NCBI GenBank assembly: GCA_025093555.1
Contig: JAIWNF010000006.1
Coordinates: 1-64,000, forward strand
DNA: 64,000 nt
Direction: 5' to 3'
Origin: Circinella umbellata
Lineage: Eukaryota; Mucoromycota; Mucoromycetes; Mucorales; Lichtheimiaceae
Positions 49,390 to 62,319 of this stretch are shown here, piece after piece (position 1 is the stretch's first letter; each line of letters starts with the position of its first letter). The position numbers were made by a program, and so were the translations under genes. Below the pieces are notes generated by a model. The model was not told the origin of the DNA, did no database searches, and saw only the letters and a list, made by a program, of their open reading frames with translations.

Positions 49390-51592
49390 TTAGTTACTAT
49401 TATTATTATTATTATCATTATTATTCTTGGAGAGAAAAGAGATCCATTCTTGTAATGTTTTGTCTTGATATGTATAATCTAATCCTATTGTTCCTTCTTC
49501 AATATATTGTCTAATAATATAATTATATATTTAGTGATGAGATGAATAAGTCCTATCTATTTATAAATATATTCTTTTTACCTTTCTTCAATTGCATCCA
49601 TTATAGATAAAACTTCTTTATTAGATTGCTGAAGTATATTTAATTTGGATCTCAATAACTTTTCTTGTTTTATAACAAATTCAGATTGTCGTATTCTATT
49701 ATGTTCTATATAACCCCCCCCATTTGTCATGATTAATATATTAAATTCAATTTGAATAGCAAGATATATGACGTACTTTTTAAAGCATTCGCTAATTTTG
49801 TAATAGAATCTACAGCATCTTCTCGAGGTCGAGATTCTTCAATATAAATATTATCTTGATCAAGTTCTTGTTGCCATTGAGTAGCAAAAGATTCTAATGT
49901 TTCTCTTAATTGTATTTCTGGTGGATTACTTATAGCCAATGTATTGACTAATATATAAAATAATTGATTTGTTAAATAATAAATTATAATAAGTACTGAT
50001 TAAAAAGTAAAGATTTTTTTACCTCGTATAAGTATTTGACCTAATTGATCAATAATACCTTGTCTTGACTATATTATAGATTGTTAAATTTATATCATTT
50101 TATATTCTATCTTTAAAATTATTTTTATTTACCAGTCTTAAATAAGGATGGAAACAATCTTTGATTTGTTCGAGTCGAGTACTATCTTTTGTTGTTTTAA
50201 TAGCATCATTACTAATAATAAGAATAGTGATGATCTTTAGTAAAAGCAAAAGAAAGTTTTTTTTTATAAATTTCTTTACCTTCCAACAGAGAGTGGTAAT
50301 CGATGAAATACATCAATTTTACGTTGAACACTACCATGAAGTTCATTACAATTCTCTTGTAATTGCTCTAATAATTCTTTTCGTTTTATCTTTTCCTCTT
50401 GATGAAACTTTTTTTTTTGTTTCAATCAATAATCTTATTATATATAAATGAATACATAAATAAATATAAATTACCTTATCACGTTGTTCTTCTAATTTAG
50501 ATGGTGTCATTTGTACAAGTGCCATTAAATGAGCTATTTGATTTTGTTTTCGTATTACTTGATCCACAGTATATTTTATTGTATGATTCATAGTATTACT
50601 ACTATTATCATCTTTTATATTTAATGCCATTGCTTTGACCTGCAAAGCATTGGCTTGTTCCTGAATTGTTTTTCTTTGTATAATCATATTTTGATTTTCT
50701 GCTTCTGTCAATATTCGTTTTCTTTTGTACAATATAATTAGTATTCAAATAATAATATTACGTATATAAAGGTAAATAAATAAATGCAAAAGAACCTACA
50801 ATAAAGTGGATTGTACTGAAATATCTGGATAAAGTTTACGTATACGTTTTCTTATATCTTGTTCTAATTGACTCATACGTGTTTCTAATAGATAACATTC
50901 TTCTTTTATATTTTTAATATCATTTGTTTGATCTGATAGAATTTTATTAATATCATTCATTGAATCATTTCTTTCTTTTTCAATAAAGTGTTGATCATTT
51001 CTTTTATTAGTTGATATTTCAAGTTGTTCTTGTTCTTGTTGTTGCCGTCGTCGTAAATAGTGTTTTATCGTTTCGAAAAAGGAACTCGTATTTGTTGTCA
51101 TTGAAAGTAAAGCTTCAATATCTTTTGGATTAGGTGCTTCATGATTTATTAGTTGTTGACATAAGTCTTGAATTAAAGTTAAAGCATTGTGAGTCTCTTT
51201 AGATTGTTTTCGTTGTTTTTGTAGTAGTTGTGAATCATTATTTAATAACCATGGTAAAGAGTTATTATTATTATTATTATTGTCAAGTGGTGGCATGAGA
51301 GCTTGATAAGCATGTTGACGTTGTGTTTGTTGATCCGTTTGTTTATAATATATTCTTAAACATGTTGCTCGTTTTTTTTTGTCACGAATCTCTTGTTGTA
51401 CTTTTATAATCTTTTGTTCTAAAAATAAAAACAATTTATGTTTTTTTTTTTTCTCAAATCAATTGAAAACGCGTATAAAAAAAAAGTTTTATTATTTATT
51501 TATATAAATATATTACCAAGACGTTGTATTCGTAATAAAGTTTCTTCATTACGTTCTTTACTTTGTATATAAGTTGTTCGAGATGAATCCAT
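49390..51592 (-). CDS. Coiled-coil protein of unknown function
   Basis: Nine exons (51592-51517, 51418-50800, 50721-50475, 50407-50280, 50211-50133, 50068-50023, 49947-49777, 49705-49582, 49510-49390) join in phase to 536 residues. The start MDSSRTTYIQSKERNEETLL is preceded by no better ATG. The whole protein is predicted helical and highly charged, with repeated coiled-coil stretches (QEQEQLEISTNKRNDQHFIE; IRQSEFVIKQEKLLRSKLNI), poly-Asn runs near residue 80 and at the C-terminus, and ends SFLSKNNNDNN.. No catalytic motif is visible. The size and all-helical pattern would suit a spindle or augmin (HAUS)-type subunit, but that is only a guess. Confidence 0.75.
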
Positions 51593-51659
51593 TGTTCAAT
51601 AATAATAATAAAAAAACAGTGGAACAAGAAAAAAAAAAAAAAACTGCATAAAAATTTAT

Positions 51660-52793
51660 TTATTCTGCTTTTTTCCAATTTGCCCATTCTTCAAGAGTTA
51701 AATCATCAATGTAATCATATCTCCAAATAAATCCATCTTCTCCTGCACATATCACTTGTCTATATATATATTATGTTATTATTATTATCACTATAATTAT
51801 ATACATATAAATAATATTGTTTACTTACCGACAATCACGAGTAAATACACAACATCTTACAGACTTGGTTGATCTTCGATGAGATAATTCAGTTACCAAT
51901 TTACCAGTATGAATATTATAAATAAAAACACATCCTTGACTATTTCCTACACAAATAAATGATTCATCCAAACTTTATATATATAATAATAATAAGTCTC
52001 TCATTCTTATTATTTTATATACTCTCTCTATATATAAAATATACCTAACATCAAATCTTGAAAAGTTTTCAGTAGTTCTTACTCGAAAAGATCGAATTAA
52101 TTTTTCAGTTTCTGTATTCCAATATTCCACACGACCATTGATCGATTTTGTTAATACATTTCCATTTGCAAATCGTATACAATCTATTATATAATTTATA
52201 AATGAGTCTCTTTTATATTCCCTTTCTATCCATTCCCACAAAATACTTACCAATATAATTATCACCATTATATTTTTTAAATAATTTTGAATCTTTCTTT
52301 GTAATTATTAAAGGTTCATCCTCATTTTCAATTGGAATAATATCTTTTGGAATAATCCATTCACGAAGTTCACCGCGTGAATTACCAGAAATGAACTTTT
52401 CTCCTGTTTGATCAAAACATGTCACAGTTGCATCAGCTTCAAAGATAACTAAACATCTTTTAGCATCTACATCCCATAATCGAACTGTTCCATCTTTTGA
52501 TGTAGATAAAATATAATTATCACTTGATGGATGTGTTTGTAAATCATGAATTGTTTCTATTTTATATATAGTTAATAATCAATCAATCAATAATATCAAT
52601 GATGATGATAATACACTTACTGGTGTGACCATGTAATATATTAATTTCTCTTGAATTAGCTAAACTAACAATATGAATTAATCCATCTGTACCCGCTAAT
52701 GCAAGCCATGCATCATTTTCTCGATAAAGCCAACAAAATGTATGTAATTCCTATATCAAATAATTATTAAAAAGCACTTTTATAATCACGCTT

Positions 52794-52828
<35 letters not shown>

Positions 52829-53323
52829 TACCCGTCGTACTGGATCTTCTTGTTTATCTTGTAATAAAGATAAATCAAAGTTTGACATTATATCCAAATG
52901 ATCACCACAATGTTCATTATCATATACATTCAACTAATATATCATTATTATTAACTTTTTGAAACCCTCTTTGTATATAGTTTATTGTATTACCTGACAA
53001 CCACCCACAGTAGCCAAGACATTACTTGTATCTGTTTGTTCACGTTGTACTGATCCACGTTTATCAAATGTCTTTCTAACATCAATACCAACAGGAGCAG
53101 AAAAGTTCTTATTATTAAAAAAGAACCCCAATTGATTGACATCACTACCATGGTTTTCTTTAATAATTCGACGTAAACGCATATTTTTATACACTCGTTC
53201 CTGACGTTCATTACGTGAAAGTTCTTCTTTTGAATAATCCATTTTAGCCATTTTATTATTTTGATATTCTTCATTTTCATTCACTTCTGAAAGTCTTCTT
53301 TTTAATGCTGTTGTTTCAACCAT
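51660..53323 (-). CDS. EED-like WD40 protein (candidate PRC2 subunit)
   Basis: Seven exons (53323-52994, 52933-52832, 52750-52621, 52556-52251, 52183-52045, 51972-51829, 51759-51660) give 416 residues, near the 441 of human EED. A basic charged N-terminus precedes the propeller. Blades resemble EED in order: HTFCWLYRENDAWLALAGTD, HIVSLANSREINILHGHT, HPSSDNYILSTSKDGTVRLW, then GEKFISGNSRGELREW, DCIRFANGNVLTKSINGRVE, and the last pair VGNSQGCVFIYNIHTGKLVT and VICAGEDGFIWRYD. EED binds H3K27me3 and scaffolds EZH2/SUZ12. The match is from remembered motifs; another WD40 protein cannot be excluded. A CT/TA microsatellite lies in intron 2. Its 5' end faces the CFIm25 gene. Confidence 0.6.
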
Positions 53324-53541
53324 TTTTTTTTTTTGTTTTCTTGAAAAAGATATATAAAAAAAAAGAAACGCGTGAATTGACGGCGCGACAATATATATAT
53401 TCTACGCGTGACGTATTTTATTAACACTGTAGCAAAAAAAAAAAAGGGATTCTTCTTTTCATCTATACAACCCACCTCCCTCTTTTATTCTTTGATTCTT
53501 TGGGAAATACATTTCCTTTTAATATTTAAATAAAAGTGAAA
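53324..53541. promoter_or_regulatory. 218-bp bidirectional promoter region
   Basis: Separates the start codons of the EED-like gene (minus) and the CFIm25 gene (plus). Two ACGCGTGA-type blocks (53369-53376 and 53404-53411, the latter within TACGCGTGACG) are candidate shared elements. Poly-A/T tracts flank both. Confidence 0.5.
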
Positions 53542-54607
<1,066 letters not shown>

Positions 54608-54664
54608 ATAATAAACAAATTAAAACAAAAAAAAAAAGAAAATAAGTGGGGGAAAAGTCTTTTT

Positions 54665-55208
54665 TTACTCTTCAACAGGATGATTCACTTTTGGATTAAA
54701 AAAGAGTGAATTCTTTCCCCAAAAATAATCCTACGTAATTTATATATATAAAAAAAAAAGTCAATAAAATGGTATGTTTTAATTCATTTTTTATTTCTTA
54801 CCTTGCCACGCATATTCATATAGGGATATTGAACCCATTCGTGAGGATGTTCAGCTTGATGTTTTTCATGAGCTTTCATAAGGTTATAAGCATTAACACC
54901 AGAAGCTAAAAGACTATATACATATATATATATTAAAACATTTTAACTTTTTGGATAGATTATATAATAAATAAACTTACGTAGGAATACACACGAAAAT
55001 ACAAATTTTTTTCCATGTTTCAGCAGATTCTATATTAAAAACAATTATCAGCTCACTTTTTTCTTTTTACTTATGTTTTTAAAAAATTATTACCAGCAGC
55101 ATGATGTTTAACAGCTTCACGTTGAGCAACAAACTGTGAAGTATAACGAACACCAGGACGTTTTGTAATTTGTATCAATTGTGAATTAAAAAGTGCACGA
55201 GAAGCCAT
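54665..55208 (-). CDS. COX13: Cytochrome c oxidase subunit VIa
   Basis: Four exons (55208-55094, 55029-54981, 54913-54802, 54730-54665) give 113 residues. The start MASRALFNSQLIQITKRPG looks like a mitochondrial presequence. The mature protein has ESAETWKKICIFVCIPTLLA, the single membrane helix, then HEKHQAEHPHEWVQYPYMNM and the C-terminal FWGKNSLFFNPKVNHP typical of COX6A/Cox13. The last exon was found by following the GTAAGA donor after MRGK. It is an inner-membrane subunit that modulates complex IV. It converges on CFIm25 with 57 bp between stop codons and diverges from NDUFB7. Confidence 0.93.
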
Positions 55209-55488
55209 AACAAATAATAATTATAATAATAAAAGAAAAAAAGAAAAAAGAAAAAGAAAAAAAAGGGAGTGAAGATCAATTAAATATGAAAAAAAAAAAA
55301 AAGTGGTGTGAGAGAGAGTCGGCGACTTTGGCTCATATATGCAGGAATTGCTGGTTTTCAAATTTACTTTTTCTTATAAGTGACTTCTTAAACGGATCCT
55401 GGGATGTTGTGACACACACATAACATCCATATTAAAACAAAAAAAATCCTATCAAGGGAGTAATAGCTCTTTAGAAAAAAAAAACAAA
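55209..55488. promoter_or_regulatory. 280-bp shared promoter of two respiratory-chain genes
   Basis: Lies between the divergent starts of COX6A and NDUFB7. It has a less AT-rich core (55313-55345, GAGTCGGCGACTTTGGCTCA) between poly-A tracts. Shared control of complexes IV and I is a reasonable inference. Confidence 0.55.
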
Positions 55489-55862
55489 ATGACCGAAGGT
55501 AAAAAAATTATAAATTTAAATTATAACTTTTGAAATATTAAATAACCCCATTATAATATATATATATATAGTTGCTTCACAGTCTGCTATGGCCAAGGCA
55601 CGTCTTCCTATCGAATACCGTGATTATTGTGCCAATCTTCTTATTAAATTAAACAAATGTCGCGGTGAAACTTTCTATTTGCCCTGGAAGTGTGAAAACG
55701 AACGTCATTCATATGAAAAATGTCAATATGATGAGTAGGTTTTTTTTTTCAACGTTTTATCTTATTTTTATATATTCATTGTTCAAATTCATTAATAATA
55801 AAAAAAAATTGCTTTAAATTAGTTTCAAGCGTCGTGTAGAAGAAAAGAAGGCAAACGAATAA
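55489..55862 (+). CDS. NDUFB7: Complex I subunit NDUFB7 (B18)
   Basis: Three exons (55489-55498, 55572-55734, 55823-55862) encode 70 residues. Exon 1 is 10 nt (ATG ACC GAA G). The protein reads through ARLPIEYRDYCANLLIKLNK, then CRGETFYLPWKCENERHSYE and KCQYDDFKRR. Three Cys residues in the CxnC arrangement are those of the twin-Cx9C fold in the family. It is a short form, lacking the longer N-terminus of animal B18. It sits on the intermembrane-space side of complex I and is presumably folded by Mia40. Confidence 0.93.
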
Positions 55863-56060
55863 ATTATATATCAATAAAAATAAAAAAAATCAGCCCTTTA
55901 CACATAAACACAATCAATAAATCGAAATACAACAACAACAACGACGGCCAACACCAGCAACAAAAATGTTTAAAAAAAGACAGAAAACAAAAAAAAACGT
56001 TTTTTTGTTTGCTTCATTTTTATTTTTTTATTTTTTTGAATTATACACAAATTATACAAA

Positions 56061-59000
56061 TTATTGAAGAAGATCTTGGGTTGTAGAAGAAGAAAGAGGG
56101 TTATTAGGATGAGTGGAAGGGGGTGGAGTAATAGTAGGAATCGAGTTATTATTATTATTATCAGAGGGAGAAGTAGTAGCAGTAAGAGTAGTAAGATAAT
56201 GCATCAATGATTCAAGATATACTTCAGCAAAAGAAGACATGTAGAATTCATGTTCGGAATTATGATCACCAACAAAATTATGAGCTAATTCATGACAAAA
56301 TGTCATAAACCAATAGATAAGTGCTTCTTTTCTATTTACCTTTTTAAATTGATTTGAATCATTGGATTCGTCATGTAATGCCAAATAATATCTTAAATTC
56401 ATAAACAAACTACCATTCATATTAAACGCAATGGTGGACCCTTGAGTATCATAAAATAAATGTAAACTACTTGTTTTAAGTTCAAAAACAGTAGCTAAAC
56501 CCTTGATAATATCAACAAATCGACTCATCGCACCACTGTATTGTTGTTGTACATCTTCTGGATTCACATCTCGATGAACATAAAAGGCAATTCCTTTTAC
56601 TCGACCACAAGCAACCAAATTTTGTTGTGGCTTGACATCACAATAATTATTGGATTCTACTACTTTGTTAATTTGAGGAGGAGAAAACAAGTGTTGATCA
56701 GAATAAGATTGACACGAATGAATAGCTCTTTTCAAATTTTGTTTGATATTCGATGTGTAATTGGGTGTGATTGTCCCTTGAGAATCAGGTAATCGAGGTT
56801 TTTTGATAGTTTCTTGTTGTTCAACAGGTGCTTTGGGTGGAGATGAAGGTGGTAGTGGTGTAGATTGTCTTGATCCTTTCCAAGACCATATACGATCTAA
56901 AAACCCATTTTGATTGTTATTTGTCGTTGGATTATTTTCAATAGCACGACGTCGTTGTTGCTCTTCTTCTTCTTTTATTTCTTTATCACTCTTGACTTGT
57001 TTTTTCTTGGGGTAATCATTATCATTTAAAAGCTTGTTAATTACATTTTCTGCATGATTTTCACGTTCTTGAGCTAATAATTGGCGTACATAACCTTCTT
57101 GACAATCACCAAATACATCAAGCACTTGTTTTGTACATTGATCTAATTGTTGTGGTGTTAAGGTAGGAACAAGAGGATGTCGTTGGTTTTGGTCTAAAAG
57201 TGATTGTGTCGTAGTAGGTGATTGTGTCGTTGTTGTTGTAGAAATAGGTTTATGTTTTTCAACATTTTTACGAATGTTCAAAATACGATCTACAGGAACA
57301 CCTTTTCGTCGAAGACTTGTTAATGTAGCTGTGAGATATCGTTCCACAACAATAGCATCATTAAATCTTACACGAGTAAAGATTAAAGTACAAAGAGCAT
57401 TGGCAATATCATAATAATCAATTTCACCCATACTGGAAATATAAATTGTAAAACTACTTTTATCACCACATGCAGTAGTCGGTTGAACATTTTGTTCACC
57501 TGTATGTTTAAATTTTCGATTGATTCGAAGTTCTCTTGTTTGTATTACCTTAAGTAAATATCGTTAGTTGTTATTCGAAATAAAAAAAAATTGTAACTTT
57601 TAAATAGTTAATTTTACCTTCAAATTTCTTTTTACATATTTATCATCATGACATAATTCTTTTTGTCGTTGTGGATTATCACTCATCATTTGATAAATAA
57701 TAATTGGTACACGTTCAAAAATAGCATCCGTTACTGCCTTGGATCGTGTTGTTACACCCATATGTTGACTATATGTATAGGTTTCCTTGATTTGTCTATA
57801 AATAATATATATTAGAAAACTATATATATATATATGTATCCAAGGAGCCATAAATAAATTACCTTGACAAACGATCACTTCCTAAATGAGCATAAAATTC
57901 TTCAAGTAAAGGCTCCATAGGTGCTGATAATGGAGAAAATATTTGTTGTGCCATAGTATCATCAATAATAAATACTTCACTTGCTTTTGCCAACCGATAT
58001 TGAACAAATTCATCCTCTTGATCTTCTTCTTTTTGATTCACTTCATCACGATTTATTGTTTCCTTATTATTATCCTTGGATGTTTGTTGTTCTTCTGGTA
58101 ATCCAGCCATTTGACTCTTTTTTATACCAACAAGAAAGGGTGTATTTTTCATATCTTGTAATAATCGTCGATTACTTCGAAGGTGATAATACTGTCCAGC
58201 AATTTGTCGTAATACACTCAAATAACGTTCTCCACCACCACTGAGATTCCAAAACCGAGCAGGATCTTTGACTAACATGGATGCCAATTCCATGGTCGTA
58301 GGTTCATCCTTGACACCACAGGAACGTAAAAATGAATTGGCCAATTGTCCAAAATCAACATATAAGAACAATTCTTTATGGAACGTCGTTTCACCGGATT
58401 CAAAATAACATTGAGTAGGTTCTACCAAAACAATAGTGTTTTTGTTATTACTCGTCTTTTGAGATGATTGGACAGGAATAAATTTGATATCACGTAATTT
58501 AGGCCATTGTTGATATCCAATATCACCCATTCGACTGGCCATGTATTCAAAAATACGCTTAGCCTTTTCAATATCTTGACTTATGTTTTTTAAAAAGGCT
58601 TCTACAAGTCGTTTCGCATCCGGGTTTTCTCGAACACCTAATTTATCTCGTACACAAATAAGATCTTGATGTAAAGCATGGAATCCAAGTACTTCAACAT
58701 CTGGATTTGTAAAACAATCCCTTGGAATAGAATAATATGTTTTCCCACCGGAAGAACATGGTAAAAAAGCAATATCAATTTGATTTGGATGATACACATC
58801 TTCATAATGTTGTTTATGATTATCAATAAAATAATGTAATGCTCTCGTTTGAAGTGCTTTATCCTCTGTTGTCTCTGGAGATGCCAATGTTAATATACTG
58901 GTCAAAGAAGGTGTTGAAAGCAATCCTAATCGAGTCATAAATCGCGCCTCTTCACTGGTGGATCGCCAACTAGTCGCTCTTGTTGTTCCGTTCCAATCAA

Positions 59001-62000
59001 TTAAAGGCAAATTTAAATTTCGTAAAGTGCTAGTGGGTGCATAAAGATCTTTGGCTTTGTATCGACGATAAATTTTTTTTTGTTGCTTCTCTGTAATGGG
59101 ATTTCCTTGTGCATCATTTTGTCCAGTCTTGCGTTCAACAGTTTTGATTCTGGGTTCTTCGCCTTCTTTGGTAAAAATAGGTGTTTCACATAATCGATTT
59201 ATTTCAGTTTGACTTAATGTACCTTGAACATTTGTCAAGTATTTGATAAGATCTACATGAGACCAGCTACCATCAGAGATAAGACGATCAAATACTAATT
59301 GAAGTTCTACATGCTATAAATATATATTGGTATACATGTAGTTAAGTAAAAAAACAAACAAACAAACATTATTTAATTATCTCTTCCTTTCTTCTTTTCA
59401 CGCTTACCTTTCGTACACCGAGTGCACTAAGAAAAACATCACTGATATTATGTTTGGTATTTTCAAATCGGATAATAGGTAAATCATCAAATAATTTGAC
59501 TGTTTCAAAATATGATTCATGAGGTAATCTCATACCATATCTTGTTGGTATACATTTTTTGGATTGTAATATTTTACATATTTCACTTTGATTTTTTGTT
59601 GATAGATGATTATATCCTCGAGATATCACAAATAATACACGTTCAGCAAAATTGGCTGATGTTTCAAGTTCCTTGTTATTATTGGCAATATAGTGAACCC
59701 ATTCTGCTAAAGAAAGTTCACTCCAATTACTAAATATATATAGATATGTTTTAGTTATATATATATATTTGAAAAAAAAAGCGTTTCCCCAAGCATTTGA
59801 TAATAATAATAATAATTTTTTACCCGAAATAAGCACCAAGATCTTGACTAAAAAGAGATTTGCTAACAGAAAATGGTAATACAGATTCAGGTACAGGCAT
59901 ATCCAATGGAATCAATCTTGGATTAATCCACCATTTGATGGTAGAAAGTGCAACTAATTTATCATTCTCATCTGTAGTTGATAAAATAGCTGCATCCAAA
60001 AACCGTTGTCGCATTTGTACCATTTCTTGATTATTATTCGTTACCAAGACGGATGATGACATATTTTTCTTGTTTTGATCGATCCACCATTTCATACATG
60101 CTGTCATTTCACTTGTATTTAATGGCCGTGTATCCAATTCTTTTAATACATCATTCATATCCAATTTTCGTAAAATACCAAAAGATTCTAATTTGTCAAT
60201 ACTCTTTTTACATGTATCCATTAAAATAGGTGTCATTGTTGGTATTGTTTTAATGAATTCGTCCAAAAGTTGAGGTGAATTGAAGCCTGGATTCGGTAAA
60301 ATACGTGCATTCAAAGCTGATTGAACACCATGAGAAGTCATTAACATAGCAGGAGCTTTACTTGATTTAAAAAATTGTTCTTCTTGAACATTGCCAACAA
60401 GTGGACTTGGTGTTGAAGGTTGAAATGTAAATGATGCTAATGCATGAGCTGCTTGACGTTCCAACATGATTTTAGCATCATCGGTCGATGGTTTGGATTT
60501 ATCGACAATATCATCATAACCAACCAATTCTCGATATAATCGATGAATTTGTTCCATTTCACTATTATATACAATACGACATAATAATCCACCTACAGTC
60601 AATAACTCAGTATTCCAAATCCGTAAATAACGTTCTGCAAAATCAATGCTTTCACGTTCGACACTAGGAATAAATCGAGCTGCCATATGAGAACAACATC
60701 CCGTTGTTTGATGTGTCGGAAACCCAATAAAAACACGACCTTGATTGGGAAACGGGATTAGATCTTTAAAAATCGTACTATTATTTTCTGATGCATCCAA
60801 CTCCTCTCGTCCAGTATATACTAATTGAAAATTTGTCTTTTTAGGTGGTTTTTTCTTTGTGGATCGTTCCATTTCTTTTTCAAAACTACGTGCTACATTA
60901 ACATCCAAGGAAGCAGTGACAACACGTAAAAATATATTGGCCTTTTCCATAGGTAATCCAGAAGATGAATCAATGTATTGTTTGTTACTATTACTACTGA
61001 AAATAGAAGAAATGATGGTTGGAGGTGCATATTTTTCTGTAGTTAACTGAATTTTACGCATACTTGCTCCAGTAATAGTAAACATGCGTTGTGGTGATGA
61101 AGTATGAACTTTTCTTGAATCGACTTGCATTAATTCAGGTTCACCCATGCCTTTGTTAATACAAAAGATAACATGTTGATCGAATTTTACTGTAATTTTT
61201 CGAAGATTGGCTGTAAAACCCTATAATCATTGCATAACACCATCCATCACCAAGTTATATATATATTATATATATCAGTAAATCACCCAATTCTATCTAA
61301 ACAGGTTATATACATCTTTTTTTTTTCTTTTACCATGCTTGTCGATAAAAATTTAGCAAAATCATTCAAATCTGGTATTTCCATAGGTTCTCTCAAATCC
61401 ATTAAAAATGAAGTCCAACTATCACGATCTTCTTCAGGAACATCGGCTCTTTTAGCAAATAATTGATCTCCTTTAAAATAAAATGCCATACATTGTGATC
61501 CAGAAAATACACTAATAATCATATAATTCATTTTAAAATAAGTTAAAGATCCTTACTTCTTCTTTTCTATTAAAAAACAAATCTATTCATATCACTTTAT
61601 CATTGACTTACAATGGATTTTCACATACGGAAAATAATGAATAAAATCCAACGCCAAATGCACCAATCTTTTGTTCATCTAATAATAAATAAAACATTTT
61701 TCATTTCAGATTTTATCATTCTAAATGGATTCGTCACGTCCCTCCCTTCCTCTCAACAAATCCATATATACTTGCCTGGATTTCCTTCAGCAATTCGTTT
61801 TAAACGAGACCAATCTTCTGGTCGAAAAGGTATACCATTATTTTTAAAAGTAACTTTTTCCATTTTAGCTGATAAATTGGGTTTCGTTGGATCACTTTGA
61901 CCTGTATGAAACTGAATCTCGATATTTGTAGAAGTGGCATCGTCTATTTACGACAAAGAAAAAAAGAAAAAGAAAAAGGAAAGTGATTTCCCATTGTTAA

Positions 62001-62319
62001 CTCTTTTGCCTCCCCCCCCTTTCTTTGTTGTAAAGGTGAGTCCATTTACCTGCATTCTGCATAAGTTCTCGATATAATACATATTCCGCTGAATAACGAG
62101 CTAAAATCTTATCAATAAGATGTCGTTGATTCACTAGATAATATAAAATAATAGATAATGAATATTTCTCTCTTTTTAAAACAATTTAAATTTTTTGACA
62201 GTAATAGTAATTTAAGGAAATGAATGTTTATTTTCTAATCGATAAATACCTTCTACTTTTTCTTCAGTCCCACCACTCTCCATCATGTTGGAGCGTACAA
62301 GCTCCAAACGACTTTGCAT
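56061..62319 (-). CDS. GHKL-ATPase/DUF3684 protein with C-terminal HExxH motif
   Basis: Ten exons (62319-62250, 62133-62050, 61943-61776, 61678-61612, 61511-61334, 61220-59824, 59729-59408, 59313-57863, 57795-57618, 57548-56061) give 1,800 residues. The N-terminus has a Hsp90/sacsin-type ATP fold: YRELMQNADDA (about 44-54) and KIGAFGVGFYSLFSV (111-125). The large middle corresponds to the fungal DUF3684 region, and a CUE-like helix (LDVFGDCQEGYVRQLL) lies in the last exon. Near the end, FCHELAH (His1724-Glu1725, His1728) is followed by EHEFYM, a possible metal-binding site. Exon 3 ends with a GC donor (GCAAGT), needed to join NP to DEQKIG. Members are large uncharacterised fungal proteins; a chaperone-like role is inferred. 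No transmembrane segment is obvious. Confidence 0.9.
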
